Shown here one piece after another: positions 32,007-41,474 of a stretch of DNA of 64,000 bases. The position numbers were made by a program, and so were the translations under genes. Source of the stretch: Microbispora catharanthi (GTDB lineage: Bacteria > Actinomycetota > Actinomycetes > Streptosporangiales > Streptosporangiaceae); NCBI RefSeq assembly GCF_006334915.2, contig NZ_VDMA02000023.1, positions 62,001 to 126,000 on the forward strand, in the 5' to 3' direction. The notes beneath the pieces were generated by a model. That model did not search any database. It was given only the letters and a program-made list of their open reading frames with translations, and had not been told where the DNA came from. Every line of letters begins with the position of its first letter. Positions within the stretch are counted from its first letter, which is position 1.

Positions 32007-33107
32007 TTATCGGGAGAGAGTCTGAATTGCCCATTTTCGGGCGATTATCAGCACGCCGATGCCGAAAACCGCGAACTGGACGGCCGATCCGATCAGCGCC
32101 TCCCAGGGCACCTCGCCCTGCTCCATCGCGCTTCCCATGTCCCCCGAGGCCGCGACGACTCCGAACGCCACGATGTTGTTGGTCGCGTGCAGGGCGATCG
32201 GCGCCTCCAGTCCGCCGGTGCGGACCGCCAGCCACCCCATGAGCATGCCGAACGCGAAGACGTAGACGATTCCCCAGCCCGTGTAGCCGTGCGAGGCGGC
32301 GAAGGCCGCCGCGCCCACCAGGATCGCCGGCCACGGATTGCGCAGGTACGCCCCGAACCCCTGGATGATCCACCCGCGGTAGGCGTACTCCTCGGCCGCC
32401 GACTGGAACGGCACCAGCAGCAGGATCACGATGATGGCCGGGAGGAACTCCTCCCAGCCCGCCCAGCGGAATCCGGGATCCACCCCTGCGGACATCAGCG
32501 TCCCCGCCTCGACCGCCTGACCGAGCACGACCGCCACCAGCGCGACCAGCAGGCAGGCCCCCAGCCAACGCCACCGCAGCCGCAGGGCCACCGACGACAG
32601 CGACCCCGGCGGCCTTCGCTGGAACAGCCACGCCGCGCCGAGCACCAGCGGCAGCAACAGCGCGATGACCCCCAGCTGGAACCCGAGGTCGAGGACGGGA
32701 TCGGCGAACAGCCGGGCCCCCGTCCGCACCATGGGCACGCCGGTGACCAGCGAGACCACGAAGGCCACCAGGCCGACGGCGATCGAGAGCGCCAGGAAGG
32801 CCGCGATGATCGCCGCCGTGCCGAGGATCGGCCGCCACCAGCGGTGCAACGGCGTACGGGCCAGGCGGTCGTAACGCGTGCCGGGTGGAGCCGGGACGTC
32901 CCAGCGGGTACGCGCGGGCGGCCCCCACGCATACGGCCCCGGATGGGACCACTGCGGCTGGGCCGCAGGGTGTGGCGGCGGCGGCAGCGGCTGCGGCGGA
33001 CCGGCCGGCCAGGCGGTCCCGCCCGCGTACGGCCCGGGCGCCAGGTAGGGACCGGGCAGCTGGTTCGGGCCGGCGGCCTGATCCGGGCCCGGCTGTGGTT
33101 CGTTCAT
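32007..33107 (-). CDS. CPBP-family intramembrane metalloprotease (CAAX-like)
   Basis: 366 residues: a Pro/Gly-rich N-terminus of about 90 residues, then about eight membrane helices. The CPBP motif EExxxR is present (SAAEEYAYRGWIIQGF), with FAASHGYTGWG and 'HATNNIVAFG' giving the second- and third-motif His/Asn residues. Bacterial members act on membrane peptides or maturation of bacteriocin-like products; the substrate here is unknown. ATG at 33107. Confidence 0.88.
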   Translation of the reverse strand: MNEPQPGPDQAAGPNQLPGPYLAPGPYAGGTAWPAGPPQPLPPPPHPAAQPQWSHPGPYAWGPPARTRWDVPAPPGTRYDRLARTPLHRWWRPILGTAAIIAAFLALSIAVGLVAFVVSLVTGVPMVRTGARLFADPVLDLGFQLGVIALLLPLVLGAAWLFQRRPPGSLSSVALRLRWRWLGACLLVALVAVVLGQAVEAGTLMSAGVDPGFRWAGWEEFLPAIIVILLLVPFQSAAEEYAYRGWIIQGFGAYLRNPWPAILVGAAAFAASHGYTGWGIVYVFAFGMLMGWLAVRTGGLEAPIALHATNNIVAFGVVAASGDMGSAMEQGEVPWEALIGSAVQFAVFGIGVLIIARKWAIQTLSR

Positions 33108-33135
33108 ATGTCCATTCTTCGCGTGCCGCGGGTGA

Positions 33136-34074
33136 TCAGCTGGGCGGGGTGAAGGAGCTGGACCGGGGAAGGCCGGCGGCGCGGCCCTTGGCCGCCACCA
33201 CCAGGGCCATCTTCCGCGACGCCTCGTCGATCATCTCGTCGCCCAGCATGACCGCGCCCCGCTTCTCGACCGTCGTGTAGTACTCGTACGCGTCGAGGAT
33301 GAGCTCGGCGTGGTCGTAGTCCTCCTGCGACGGCGAGAACACCTCGTTGGCCGCCTCCACCTGCGACGGGTGGAGCACCCATTTGCCGTCGAACCCGAGG
33401 GCGGCCGACCGCATGGCCACCCGGCGGAAGCCGTCCAGGTCGCGGATCTGCAGGTATGGCCCGTCGATCGCCTGGAGGCCGTGCGCGCGGGCGGCCATCA
33501 GGATGCGCATGAGGATGTAGTGGTAGGCGTCCCCCTCGCCGTACCCGGGGGGCTGCTCGCCCACGACGAGCGTCCGCATGCCGATCGAGGCCATGAAGTC
33601 CGCGGGGCCGAAGACCAGCGTCTCCAGCCGGGGCGAGGAGGCGGCGATGTCGTCCACGTTGACGAGGCCCCGGGCGTCCTCGATCTGCGCCTCGATGCCG
33701 ATGCCGCCCTCGGGCAGGCCGGTGGCCCGCTCGATCTGGCCGAGAAGGGTGTCGAGCCAGGCCACGTGGGAGGCGTCCCCGACCTTCGGCAGCATGAGGC
33801 AGTCGAGCCGGTCGCCGGCGCCTTCGACGACCTCGATGACGTCCCGGTAGGTCCAGCGGGTGGTGAGGTCGTTGACCCGGACGACGACCGTCTTCCCCGT
33901 CCAGTCGCCCTCCCTGAGCGCGGCGACGACGTTGCGGCGCGCCTCGTCCTTCGCGCCGGGGGCGACGGAGTCCTCCAGGTCGAGGAAGACCTCGTCGGCG
34001 GCCAGGCCCTGCGCCTTGTCCAGGAAACGCGGGTTGCTGCCCGGCACCGCCAGGCACGAACGTCGAGCGCGCAT
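33136..34074 (-). CDS. HpcH/HpaI aldolase, CitE/malyl-CoA-lyase-like
   Basis: 312 residues of the TIM-barrel CitE/Mcl family. Motifs: RRSCLAVPGSNPRFLDKA, VFLDLEDSVAPGAKDEAR (metal/substrate Asp/Glu), 'LMLPKVGDASHV', 'IEAQIEDARGLVN' (Glu) and 'LVFGPADFMASIG', with 'GKWVLHPSQVEAAN' near the end. Members cleave or form malyl-, methylmalyl- or citramalyl-CoA; I cannot distinguish these. Start at ATG 34074; a GTG two codons earlier is possible. Confidence 0.88.
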   Translation of the reverse strand: MRARRSCLAVPGSNPRFLDKAQGLAADEVFLDLEDSVAPGAKDEARRNVVAALREGDWTGKTVVVRVNDLTTRWTYRDVIEVVEGAGDRLDCLMLPKVGDASHVAWLDTLLGQIERATGLPEGGIGIEAQIEDARGLVNVDDIAASSPRLETLVFGPADFMASIGMRTLVVGEQPPGYGEGDAYHYILMRILMAARAHGLQAIDGPYLQIRDLDGFRRVAMRSAALGFDGKWVLHPSQVEAANEVFSPSQEDYDHAELILDAYEYYTTVEKRGAVMLGDEMIDEASRKMALVVAAKGRAAGLPRSSSFTPPS

Positions 34075-34109
34075 GGGCACACCGTAGCGCGGTCAATAGG
34101 CTGGGAGGC

Positions 34110-34487
34110 ATGAACCTCCCGGTGATCGAAGAGGGCGCGAAGAAGTCCAACGTGCTCTGGCTCGGCCTGCCGTCCGGGGCCCGGCTGGCCTGGCACGTGT
34201 GGCACGACGGGGCGGTCTACGTGGTGGCCGGCGGGGAGGAGCAGTCCCTGCCCGGGCTGGCCGAGGTCGCGGCCGGGCGGGGCGAGATCGAGGTCGTGCT
34301 GCGCAGCAAGGACAACGGCGCCGAACTCGTCCGTTTCCCGGCCGTCGCCGAGGTGGTGGACCAGGTGGCCGCCCCCGAGGCCGTGGCCGCGCTGGCCAAG
34401 GAGCGTCTGAACGCCCGCGACGCCGCCGGTCTGACCGCCCGCTGGGCCGAGAGGTCCACCGTCGTACGGCTCACGCCTCGCACCTGA
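34110..34487 (+). CDS. Small conserved protein, split-barrel-like
   Basis: 125 residues: MNLPVIEEGAKKSNVLWLGL..WHVWHDGAVYVVAGGEEQSLPGL..VEVVLRSKDNGAELV..AALAKERLNARD. The alternation of strands and the Lys/Trp/Gly pattern recall PNPOx-like split barrels seen in actinobacteria, but there is no clear cofactor motif. Function not known. It ends three bases before the convergent DMT gene. ATG preceded by GGGAGG. Confidence 0.7.
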   Translation: MNLPVIEEGAKKSNVLWLGLPSGARLAWHVWHDGAVYVVAGGEEQSLPGLAEVAAGRGEIEVVLRSKDNGAELVRFPAVAEVVDQVAAPEAVAALAKERLNARDAAGLTARWAERSTVVRLTPRT

Positions 34488-34490
34488 ACC

Positions 34491-35435
34491 TCACACACGT
34501 ACGGTCTCGGTCACCTCGACGGTGTGGTGCTCTGAGCCGAGCCGTACGGTCGCGGTCTGGGCCAGCAGGGCCCCGCCGAGCACGATCACGCCTCCGGCGA
34601 TCTGGGCGGCTCCCAGCCGCTCGCCGAGCAGCACCCAGGCGACCACCGCCCCCGCGATGACCTCCACCGAGGCGACCGTCGCCCCGACCGCGGCCGACAG
34701 CCGCCGCACGGCCGTGACCCCGGTCGCGTACGCGACCACGGTGGCCACCACGACCAGCACGACGCCGGCCGCGGCGACCGGCACCGTGTGACCGGAGACC
34801 TCGACGGCACGGCTGAACGCCGGCCAGTCGATGTTCCAGGGCCGGGAGAGGGGCAGCAGGACCACCGCCGAGCCGAGCATGCCCCAGCCGATCAGGCCCA
34901 GCGTGTCCACGTCGTCCCCGAACGAATCGCTCATCAGGAAATATCCGGCGCAGCAGGCGGCGGCGACCAGGGCGAGCAGCAGCCCGAGCGCGTCGAGGCG
35001 CAGCCCCTCCCAGACCTGCACGACGATCGCCAGCCCGACGACCGCGATCAGCGCCCCCAGGTAGGCCGAGCGCGGCAGCCGCAGCCGCCGGACGAACCGC
35101 ACCCACAGGACCACCATCACGGGAGAGGTGTACTCGATCAGCAGCGCCACACCGACCGGCAGCCGGGTGATGGCGACGAAGTACAGGGCCTGCACGGCGG
35201 CCACGGCGATAACGGCGTACGCCGCGAAGAACAGCAGGCGGTCGCGGGGGATGCGCAGCGCGCGCGGCCTGACGGCGGCCAGGACCGCCAGCAGGAGCAC
35301 GCCGGCCCCCGCCATGCGGACCCACACGGCCTCCAGCGGCGTGAGCCCCGCCATGCCGAGGATCTTCGCCATCGGTCCGGAGAACCCGAAGCAGAAGGCC
35401 GAGACGCCCGCGATCGCCAGGCTGACAGCCCTCAT
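34491..35435 (-). CDS. EamA/DMT-type transporter
   Basis: About 314 residues with ten membrane helices in two repeats, each an EamA domain (start MRAVSLAIAGVSAFCFGFSGP; second repeat near 'GLLLALVAAACCAGYFLM'). Motifs such as 'YFVAITRLPVGVALLIEYTSPV' and 'ATVASVEVIAGAVVAWVLLGERL' are typical. These carriers export amino acids or other metabolites; the substrate is unknown. ATG at 35435 is chosen over a GTG two codons earlier. The C-terminal tail is soluble. Confidence 0.9.
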   Translation of the reverse strand: MRAVSLAIAGVSAFCFGFSGPMAKILGMAGLTPLEAVWVRMAGAGVLLLAVLAAVRPRALRIPRDRLLFFAAYAVIAVAAVQALYFVAITRLPVGVALLIEYTSPVMVVLWVRFVRRLRLPRSAYLGALIAVVGLAIVVQVWEGLRLDALGLLLALVAAACCAGYFLMSDSFGDDVDTLGLIGWGMLGSAVVLLPLSRPWNIDWPAFSRAVEVSGHTVPVAAAGVVLVVVATVVAYATGVTAVRRLSAAVGATVASVEVIAGAVVAWVLLGERLGAAQIAGGVIVLGGALLAQTATVRLGSEHHTVEVTETVRV

Positions 35436-35520
35436 CGTCACCTGCCCATGTAATTACCAATAAACGGCTTTGATCCTGTCATAACCCGGAGCGGTCCGCA
35501 TCCTTGCGTAACCTGACAGA

Positions 35521-36726
35521 GTGGATCGGATCTTCGTGGCCCGCCTGGCGGGGCTGGCGGTCTTCGACCCGGCCGGCGACCAGATCGGCCGGATCCGGGA
35601 CGTCGTCGTCTCGCTGCGGGGACCGCTGCTCCCCCGGGTCCACGGCTTCGTCGTCGAGGTCCAGCCACGCCGCCGGGTCTTCCTGCCGATCACCAGGATC
35701 ACCAGCATCGAGGCCCGCGCCCTCATCTTCACCGGCAAGCTCAACATGCGCAGGTTCGAGTGCCGGGACGCCGAGACCCTGGCCATCGGGGAGATGCTCG
35801 ACCGCACCGTCGAGTACAAGGGCGACCGGGTGACCGTGCAGGACCTGGCCATGGAGCAGCCGCGGCCGTCCGACTGGCTCATCACGAAGGTCGCGGTGCG
35901 CCGCGGGACGCGGCGCAGGGGCGAGACGCTGATCGTCGACTGGGACGAGGTCACCGGCTTCGCGGGCATCCAGAAGGATCAGGGCGCGGCCAACCTGCTC
36001 GCCGTCTTCGAGGCGCTGCGCCCGGCCGACCTGGCGAACATGCTGCACGAGCTGCCCACCAAGCGGATGGCCGAGGTCGCCGCCGCCCTGGACGACGACC
36101 GGCTCGCCGACGTGCTGGAGGAGCTGCCCGAGCGCGACCAGGTGCTCGTGCTGAGCCGGCTGCACCGGGAGCGTGCCGCCGACGTGCTGGAGGAGATGAG
36201 CCCGGACGACGCCGCCGACCTGCTGCAGGAGCTGCCCGCAGAGCAGGCCGAGGGGCTGCTGCGGCTCATGGTGCCGGAGGAGGCCGCGCCGGTCCGGCGG
36301 CTGCTGACCTACGGTGAGTTCACCGCCGGCGGCATGATGACGAGCGAGCCGGTCATCCTCCCGCCGACCTCGACCGTGGCCGAGGCCCTCGCGCACATCC
36401 GTCAGGAGGAGCGGTCCCCCGCCATCGCCGCCCAGGTGTACGTGACCCGCCCGCCGAGCGAGACGCCGACCGGACGCTTCCTGGGGGTGGCGCACTTCCA
36501 GCGACTGCTCAGGGAGCCGCCGTCGACGCTGCTCGGCAGCGTGATAGACATCACGGTGGACCCGATCAGGCCCGAGTTCACGGTGCACGAGGTGGCGTCG
36601 TACCTCGCGACGTACAACCTGGTCGCGGTCCCCGTCGTGGACGAGCTGAGCCGGTTGCTCGGCGCGGTGACCGTCGACGACGTGCTCGACCACATGCTGC
36701 CGGAGGACTGGCGGGAACGCCCATGA
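35521..36726 (+). CDS. PRC-barrel/MgtE_N/CBS protein without membrane domain
   Basis: 401 residues. Two PRC-barrel-like segments cover about 1-160 (GLAVFDPAGDQIGRIRDVVV, TVQDLAMEQPRPSDWLITKV), an MgtE N-terminal helical superhelix lies at about 160-270 (ADLANMLHELPTKRMAEVAAALDDDRLADVLEELPERD...) and CBS repeats at about 280-395. The transmembrane magnesium channel of MgtE is absent, so this is a soluble sensor-like version known as a conserved actinobacterial protein (Rv1232c in M. tuberculosis by recollection). It overlaps the DUF1003 gene by ATGA. Confidence 0.85.
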   Translation: MDRIFVARLAGLAVFDPAGDQIGRIRDVVVSLRGPLLPRVHGFVVEVQPRRRVFLPITRITSIEARALIFTGKLNMRRFECRDAETLAIGEMLDRTVEYKGDRVTVQDLAMEQPRPSDWLITKVAVRRGTRRRGETLIVDWDEVTGFAGIQKDQGAANLLAVFEALRPADLANMLHELPTKRMAEVAAALDDDRLADVLEELPERDQVLVLSRLHRERAADVLEEMSPDDAADLLQELPAEQAEGLLRLMVPEEAAPVRRLLTYGEFTAGGMMTSEPVILPPTSTVAEALAHIRQEERSPAIAAQVYVTRPPSETPTGRFLGVAHFQRLLREPPSTLLGSVIDITVDPIRPEFTVHEVASYLATYNLVAVPVVDELSRLLGAVTVDDVLDHMLPEDWRERP

Positions 36727-37217
36727 CAGAACGCCTCGACCAGCCGCGCGAACTGACCTACCGCCTGCGGCTCTACTACGACCCCGAGGCGTTCGGCGAG
36801 TTCTCGGAACGGTTCGCGCGGTTCCTCGGCACGGCGCGGTTCATCGTCTACATGACCGTGTTCGTCGGGGTGTGGCTGCTGTGGAACGTGTTCGCGCCGT
36901 ACAAGTTCGATCCCTATCCGTTCATCTTCCTGACCCTGATGCTCTCGCTTCAGGCGTCGTACGCCGCGCCACTGATCCTGCTGGCGCAGAACCGGCAGGC
37001 CGACCGCGACCGCATCCAGTACGAGCAGGACAGGATGACGGCCGATCGCAACCAGGCCGAGATCGAGTACCTCACCCGGGAGATCGCCGGCCTGCGCATG
37101 GCGCTCGGCGAGGTGGCCACGCGCGACTACATCCGCTCCGAGCTCCAGCGTCTGCAGGAGGAGCTGAGCGAGTCCGGGACTAGATCACGTGGGGCGGGTT
37201 CGGAGGATTCCCGCTGA
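36723..37217 (+). CDS. DUF1003 membrane protein
   Basis: 164 residues with two membrane helices (about 38-56 and 65-83) flanked by the DUF1003 signature 'LFARFLGTARFIVYMTVFVGVWLLWN' (text split) and 'FDPYPFIFLTLMLSLQASYAAPLILLAQNRQADRDR'-like segments, followed by a coiled-coil tail. Family function unknown; the pairing with the MgtE_N/CBS protein is conserved in actinobacteria. It starts within the stop of that gene (ATGA). Confidence 0.88.
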   Translation: MTERLDQPRELTYRLRLYYDPEAFGEFSERFARFLGTARFIVYMTVFVGVWLLWNVFAPYKFDPYPFIFLTLMLSLQASYAAPLILLAQNRQADRDRIQYEQDRMTADRNQAEIEYLTREIAGLRMALGEVATRDYIRSELQRLQEELSESGTRSRGAGSEDSR

Positions 37218-37234
37218 GTCCATAGCATGGATTC

Positions 37235-38374
37235 ATGGCACCATCCCCTGAACTGGTCATGGCCGCGCTGGCGACGGTGAACGACCCGGAGATCCGCCGG
37301 CCGATCACCGAGCTCGGCATGGTCAAGAACGTCGACATCTCCCCCGACGGGGTGGTGCGCGTTGGCGTGCTCCTGACCGTCGCCGGCTGCCCGCTGAAGG
37401 ACACCATCACCCGCGACGTCACCGGAGCCGTGTCCCGGATCGACGGCGTGTCCCGCGTCCACGTGGACATGGACGTCATGAGCGCCGAGCAGCGCAAGGA
37501 ACTGCAGACGAAGCTGCGCGGCGACCGCGGGCCCGAGAAGGAGATCCCCTTCGCCAAGCCCGGCTCGCTGACCCGTGTGTTCGCCGTCGCGAGCGGCAAG
37601 GGCGGCGTCGGCAAGTCGTCTGTCACGGTGAACCTCGCCGCCGCGATGGCCTCCCAGGGCCTGAAGGTCGGCGTCGTGGACGCCGACATCTACGGCCACT
37701 CCGTGCCGCGCATGCTCGGCGTGAGCGAGCGGCCCACCAAGGTCGAGGACATGATCATGCCGCCGGTGGCGCATGACATCAAGGTCATCTCGGTCGGCAT
37801 GTTCAAGCCCGAGGGCAACACGCCGGTGGTGTGGCGCGGCCCGATGCTCGACCGCGCGCTGTATCAGTTCCTCACCGACGTCTACTGGGGCGACCTCGAC
37901 GTCCTGCTGATGGACCTGCCCCCGGGCACCGGCGACATCGCGATCTCGGTCGCCCAGCGCATGCCCACGGCCGAGATCCTGGTCGTGACGACCCCGCAGC
38001 AGGCCGCCGCCGAGGTGGCCGAGCGCGCCGGGTCGATCGCCGCCCAGACCCACCAGCAGATCGCGGGCGTCATCGAGAACATGGCGTGGCTGCCCTGCCC
38101 GCACTGCGACGAGCGCATCTCGGTGTTCGGCGAGGGCGGCGGCCAGACCGTGGCCGACGCGCTGACCCGCACACTGGGCGCGCGCGTGCCGCTGCTCGGC
38201 CAGGTGCCGATCGACATGCGGCTGCGTGAGGGCGGCGACGAGGGCAAGCCGCTCGTGCTGACCGACCCCGACGCCCCGGCGGCCGCCGAGCTGCGCCGGA
38301 TCGCGGCCGGGCTCGGCAAGAAGTCGACCAGCCTCAAGGGCCTGAAGCTCGACATCTCACCGGTCAAGCACTAG
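37235..38374 (+). CDS. mrp: Mrp/ApbC-type P-loop iron-sulfur carrier
   Basis: 379 residues. N-terminal MIP18-like domain (about 1-95: 'VNDPEIRRPITELGMVK'). The P-loop domain has GKGGVGKSSV (deviant Walker A), 'VVDADIYGHSVPRML', DLPPGTGD and a CxxC at CPHC that binds the iron-sulfur cluster. Role: scaffold/carrier in cluster assembly. It lies beside tatB, convergent with it by eight bases, as in mycobacteria. Confidence 0.95.
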   Translation: MAPSPELVMAALATVNDPEIRRPITELGMVKNVDISPDGVVRVGVLLTVAGCPLKDTITRDVTGAVSRIDGVSRVHVDMDVMSAEQRKELQTKLRGDRGPEKEIPFAKPGSLTRVFAVASGKGGVGKSSVTVNLAAAMASQGLKVGVVDADIYGHSVPRMLGVSERPTKVEDMIMPPVAHDIKVISVGMFKPEGNTPVVWRGPMLDRALYQFLTDVYWGDLDVLLMDLPPGTGDIAISVAQRMPTAEILVVTTPQQAAAEVAERAGSIAAQTHQQIAGVIENMAWLPCPHCDERISVFGEGGGQTVADALTRTLGARVPLLGQVPIDMRLREGGDEGKPLVLTDPDAPAAAELRRIAAGLGKKSTSLKGLKLDISPVKH

Positions 38375-38381
38375 ACCCCGG

Positions 38382-38729
38382 TCAGGTCGCCTCGTTGTCG
38401 TACGGCGGGATCTCCCCCACGCCCAGTTCCGGCGTGGGGGCGGCGACCGGCTCGGCCGTTGTGTCCGGGGTGCTGTTCCAGTCGTTCTCGAGGTCGTCGA
38501 GCAGGTGCTTGCGCACGAAGTTCTTGGGGTTGAGGTCGGCCGGGTCGAAGTTGGCGAACTCAGGCCCCATGTTGGCCTGCAGGTCCGCCTTCGCGTTGTT
38601 GGCCATCTGCCGGAGCTGCCGCAGCGTACGGCCCGCCTGCGAGGCGGCCTGTGGCAGCTTCTCCGGTCCGAAGACGAGTAGGGCGATCACCACAAGCGCC
38701 AGGGCCTCCCCCCAGCCGAGTCCGAACAT
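38382..38729 (-). CDS. tatB: Sec-independent translocase subunit TatB
   Basis: 115 residues. N-terminal membrane helix MFGLGWGEALALVVIALLVFGPEKLP, with the characteristic Glu and FGPxKLP, then an amphipathic helix and an acidic tail. It forms the twin-arginine receptor with TatC. Start at the ATG following GGAGGAGATC. It follows htrA in the same direction, the conserved actinobacterial order. Confidence 0.94.
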   Translation of the reverse strand: MFGLGWGEALALVVIALLVFGPEKLPQAASQAGRTLRQLRQMANNAKADLQANMGPEFANFDPADLNPKNFVRKHLLDDLENDWNSTPDTTAEPVAAPTPELGVGEIPPYDNEAT

Positions 38730-38808
38730 GGCGATCTCCTCCTGCACGTGCGACGCTGAAATCAGACTAATGCCCGCGCCCCAAGCTGTGGACAGGGGAC
38801 GCCCTGCT

Positions 38809-40098
38809 TCATGAGGGCCGCGCGCTGGGGGCGGGAGCCGCGCCGACCGTGACCGTCGCCGTCCGCACCTCGCCGTCGTGCCGGAACCTGATCCGCACCT
38901 GGTCGCCGGGGGCCTTGCTGCGGATGGTCACGATCAGCTCCCGGCTGTCGCTCACGGGCTGGCCGTCGACCTCCAGGATGACGTCCCCCGCGTGCAGGCC
39001 CGCCTTCGCGGCCGGACCTCCCGGCGTGACCGGCACGGCGCCGCTCTCGGTCTGGGTGGCGATCCGCACCCCCTGGCCCTGGTAGCTCTGGTCGATCGTG
39101 ATGCCGATCCTGGAGGTGCGGGCCGTTCCGGTGGTGATGAGCTCCTTGGCGATCCGGCGCGCCTGGTTCACCGGGATCGCGAAGCCGAGGCCGATGCTGC
39201 CGGACTGCTGGCCGAGCAGGGACCCGCCGACTGTGGCGATCGCCGAGTTCACCCCGATCACCTCGCCCGCGGCGTTGACCAGGGGGCCGCCCGAGTTGCC
39301 GGGGTTGATGGCGGCGTCCGTCTGGATCGCGTTGATGAGCGCGTAGTCGGACCCGGTGCTGCCGCCCGCCTCGACGGGCCGGTTGAGCGAGCTGACGATG
39401 CCGGTGGTCACCGTGCCGGACAGTCCGAGGGGCGAGCCGACCGCGATGACCGGGTCGCCGACGACCACGCCGTCGGAGTTGCCGAGGGGCAGCTCCGGCG
39501 CCCTGACGGTCCCGTCGGGCTTGACGACCGCGATGTCGGAGTTGGGGTCGCGGCCAACGACGCGCGCCCCCGAGGAGGTGCGGTCGTTGTAGCGGATGCG
39601 GATCTCCCCGGCCTGTCCCGCGACGGCCACGACGTGGTTGTTCGTGACGATGTAACCGCCCTTGATGACGAAGCCCGACCCGGTGCCGGACTCGCTGTTG
39701 CCCTTGACCTCCAGCGAGACCACGCTGGGCAGGACCTTGGCGGCCACCCCGGCCACCGACTCGGGCGGCCGGGCCGTGGGCTGCTTCGACGGCGTGCTCA
39801 GCGCGTATCCGGGGTCGATGCCGGAGGACGGACGCGTCAGCAGGAACGTGCCCCAGCTCGCCATCCCGCCCGCCACGAGCGCGATGACCACGGCCAGGGC
39901 GGCGTACAGCGCGATGTTGGGGCCGCGCGGCTCCCGCTGCGGCACGACGGGATACAGCGGCGGCGGAGCCCATCCGGGCCCCATGCCGTACGCGCCGGTG
40001 GAGGGCGGAGGGCCGCCCGGAGAGCCCTGCGGCTCCTCGCCCGCGGGAAGGAACTCGGGCCGGTCCGACGCGCCGTACGGACGCGTGTTGTCGGTCAT
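38809..40098 (-). CDS. htrA: HtrA/DegP-type membrane serine protease
   Basis: 429 residues. A Pro-rich cytoplasmic N-terminus, membrane helix about 64-88, trypsin-like domain with triad His (YIVTNNHVVA), Asp (DPNSDIAVVK) and Ser (INPGNSGGPL), and a C-terminal PDZ domain (about 335-420; 'LHAGDVILEVDGQPV'). It removes damaged envelope proteins. ATG at 40098 chosen from family starts. Neighbour of the SigE regulon genes; in mycobacteria HtrA works with the SigE/RseA pathway. Confidence 0.94.
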   Translation of the reverse strand: MTDNTRPYGASDRPEFLPAGEEPQGSPGGPPPSTGAYGMGPGWAPPPLYPVVPQREPRGPNIALYAALAVVIALVAGGMASWGTFLLTRPSSGIDPGYALSTPSKQPTARPPESVAGVAAKVLPSVVSLEVKGNSESGTGSGFVIKGGYIVTNNHVVAVAGQAGEIRIRYNDRTSSGARVVGRDPNSDIAVVKPDGTVRAPELPLGNSDGVVVGDPVIAVGSPLGLSGTVTTGIVSSLNRPVEAGGSTGSDYALINAIQTDAAINPGNSGGPLVNAAGEVIGVNSAIATVGGSLLGQQSGSIGLGFAIPVNQARRIAKELITTGTARTSRIGITIDQSYQGQGVRIATQTESGAVPVTPGGPAAKAGLHAGDVILEVDGQPVSDSRELIVTIRSKAPGDQVRIRFRHDGEVRTATVTVGAAPAPSARPS

Positions 40099-40204
40099 CG
40101 CGGCAGTCACTCCTCGCACACGGCGTCATCCGCTGGGCAGCCGCGGTAACGAGGGAAGCGGCACACGTCGGCTGCGGTGTCCGATCGTATGCCGATTCCT
40201 CGAA

Positions 40205-40768
40205 TCAGCGCGAAAGCCCCCTGGTGACGCTGGGTGACGGGGTGGGCGACACGCTCACCACGGGCGCCCTGTTCTGGGCGGGATGCTGTACGAACATCTG
40301 GCCGGGCGTCGGGTTCGGGGTGGCCGTGGATCCCCCGGCCATGAGCATGGTGCCGAGGGCGACGGCGGCGCCGGCCATTCCCACGGCGACGTATCCCGCG
40401 CGTCTGGCCCTTCCGGGCCGCCCCGGGCCCGATCGTCCGTCGTCCCGGCCCCTGGGCCGGTTGTCCATGGGCCCGGCGGCGTGCATGCCGGGTAGCCGCC
40501 CGGTGCCGAAGGCCGGATGGTCGGGAAAGGGCCGCATCCGCGGCGGCAACGGCCCTCCCGGCTCCGCCATGCGCAGCAGCGACATGGTGAGGTCCGCCGG
40601 CATGGCGGGCGGATCCATGGACCGCAGGCGGGTCTTCAGCGCCCGCATCGCGTCGACCTCCGCGCGGCAGTCCGCGCAGAACGTCAGGTGCGCGAGCGCG
40701 CGTTCCCGCTCGTTGTGACTGAGTTCGCCGTCGATGAGCGCGGAGACGCGCTCGCCAAGATGACTCAC
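40205..40768 (-). CDS. rseA: Zinc-binding anti-sigma factor
   Basis: 187 residues. The ZAS motif is HxxxCxxC in LAHLTFCADC, preceded by 'GERVSALIDGELSHNERE'. A Pro-rich linker and a membrane helix near 125-145 follow, then an outer segment. It should bind SigE and release it under envelope stress. GTG at 40768, preceded by GGGAGGG, overlaps the sigE stop by four bases (GTGA), which couples their translation. Confidence 0.92.
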   Translation of the reverse strand: MSHLGERVSALIDGELSHNERERALAHLTFCADCRAEVDAMRALKTRLRSMDPPAMPADLTMSLLRMAEPGGPLPPRMRPFPDHPAFGTGRLPGMHAAGPMDNRPRGRDDGRSGPGRPGRARRAGYVAVGMAGAAVALGTMLMAGGSTATPNPTPGQMFVQHPAQNRAPVVSVSPTPSPSVTRGLSR

Positions 40769-41403
40769 AGTCCCTCCCTGCTGATTGAAGGGGGGGTTTG
40801 ATCGCCGTTCCGGTTCGCAGAGGGCGCCCGGTGGTCGAGTGCCTCCCGCAGTTGGGCGCGGCCGCGGTGAATGCGGCTGCGCACCGTGCCGAGTTTCACG
40901 CCGAGCGTCGCGGCGATCTCCTCGTAGGACAGTCCCTCGATGTCGCACAGCACCACGGCCGCCCGGAACTCCGGCGCCAGGGCGTCGAGCGCGGCCTGGA
41001 TGTCGGGCTCCAGGTGCGCGTCGTCGTACGCCTGCGCCGGGGACGGCTCGCGGCCGTGCAGCCGCTCGGCGGCGTCGTCCGCCAGCCCCTCGAAGCGGAT
41101 GCGCTGCCTGCGCCGCGCCATGTCGAGGAAGAGGTTCGTCGTGATCCGGTGCAGCCACCCCTCGAACGTGCCCGGGGTGTAGCTCGACAGGGACCGGAAG
41201 ACCCGGACGAAGACTTCCTGAGTGAGGTCCTCGGCGTCGTGGATGTTGCCCGTCAGCCGATAGGCCAGCCGGTAGACCCGAGCGGAATGAGTTCGGACGA
41301 CCTCCTCCCAGGTGGGAGGCGTCCAGTCGGACACCGAAGTCTCCGCCTGGTGGTCGTGCTCGTCCACCGGCATTCCTCTCTGCAGGATCGTCGCTACAGC
41401 CAT
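40765..41403 (-). CDS. sigE: ECF sigma factor SigE
   Basis: 212 residues with region 2 (AYRLTGNIHDAEDLTQEVFVRVF) and region 4 (FRAAVVLCDIEGLSYEEIAATLGVKLGTVRSRIHRGRAQL). The gene order sigE-anti-sigma-htrA-tatB is that of mycobacteria. ATG at 41403 is the longest start; ATG ten codons on is possible. A candidate autoregulatory promoter lies upstream at 41475-41501. Confidence 0.94.
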   Translation of the reverse strand: MAVATILQRGMPVDEHDHQAETSVSDWTPPTWEEVVRTHSARVYRLAYRLTGNIHDAEDLTQEVFVRVFRSLSSYTPGTFEGWLHRITTNLFLDMARRRQRIRFEGLADDAAERLHGREPSPAQAYDDAHLEPDIQAALDALAPEFRAAVVLCDIEGLSYEEIAATLGVKLGTVRSRIHRGRAQLREALDHRAPSANRNGDQTPPSISREGL

Positions 41404-41474
41404 AGTGCCTGGTTTCGCCCCTTCCTGCGCACCGCGAGCTGAGCGGTCTCGAACAAAGACCGTTCAAAGCGTGC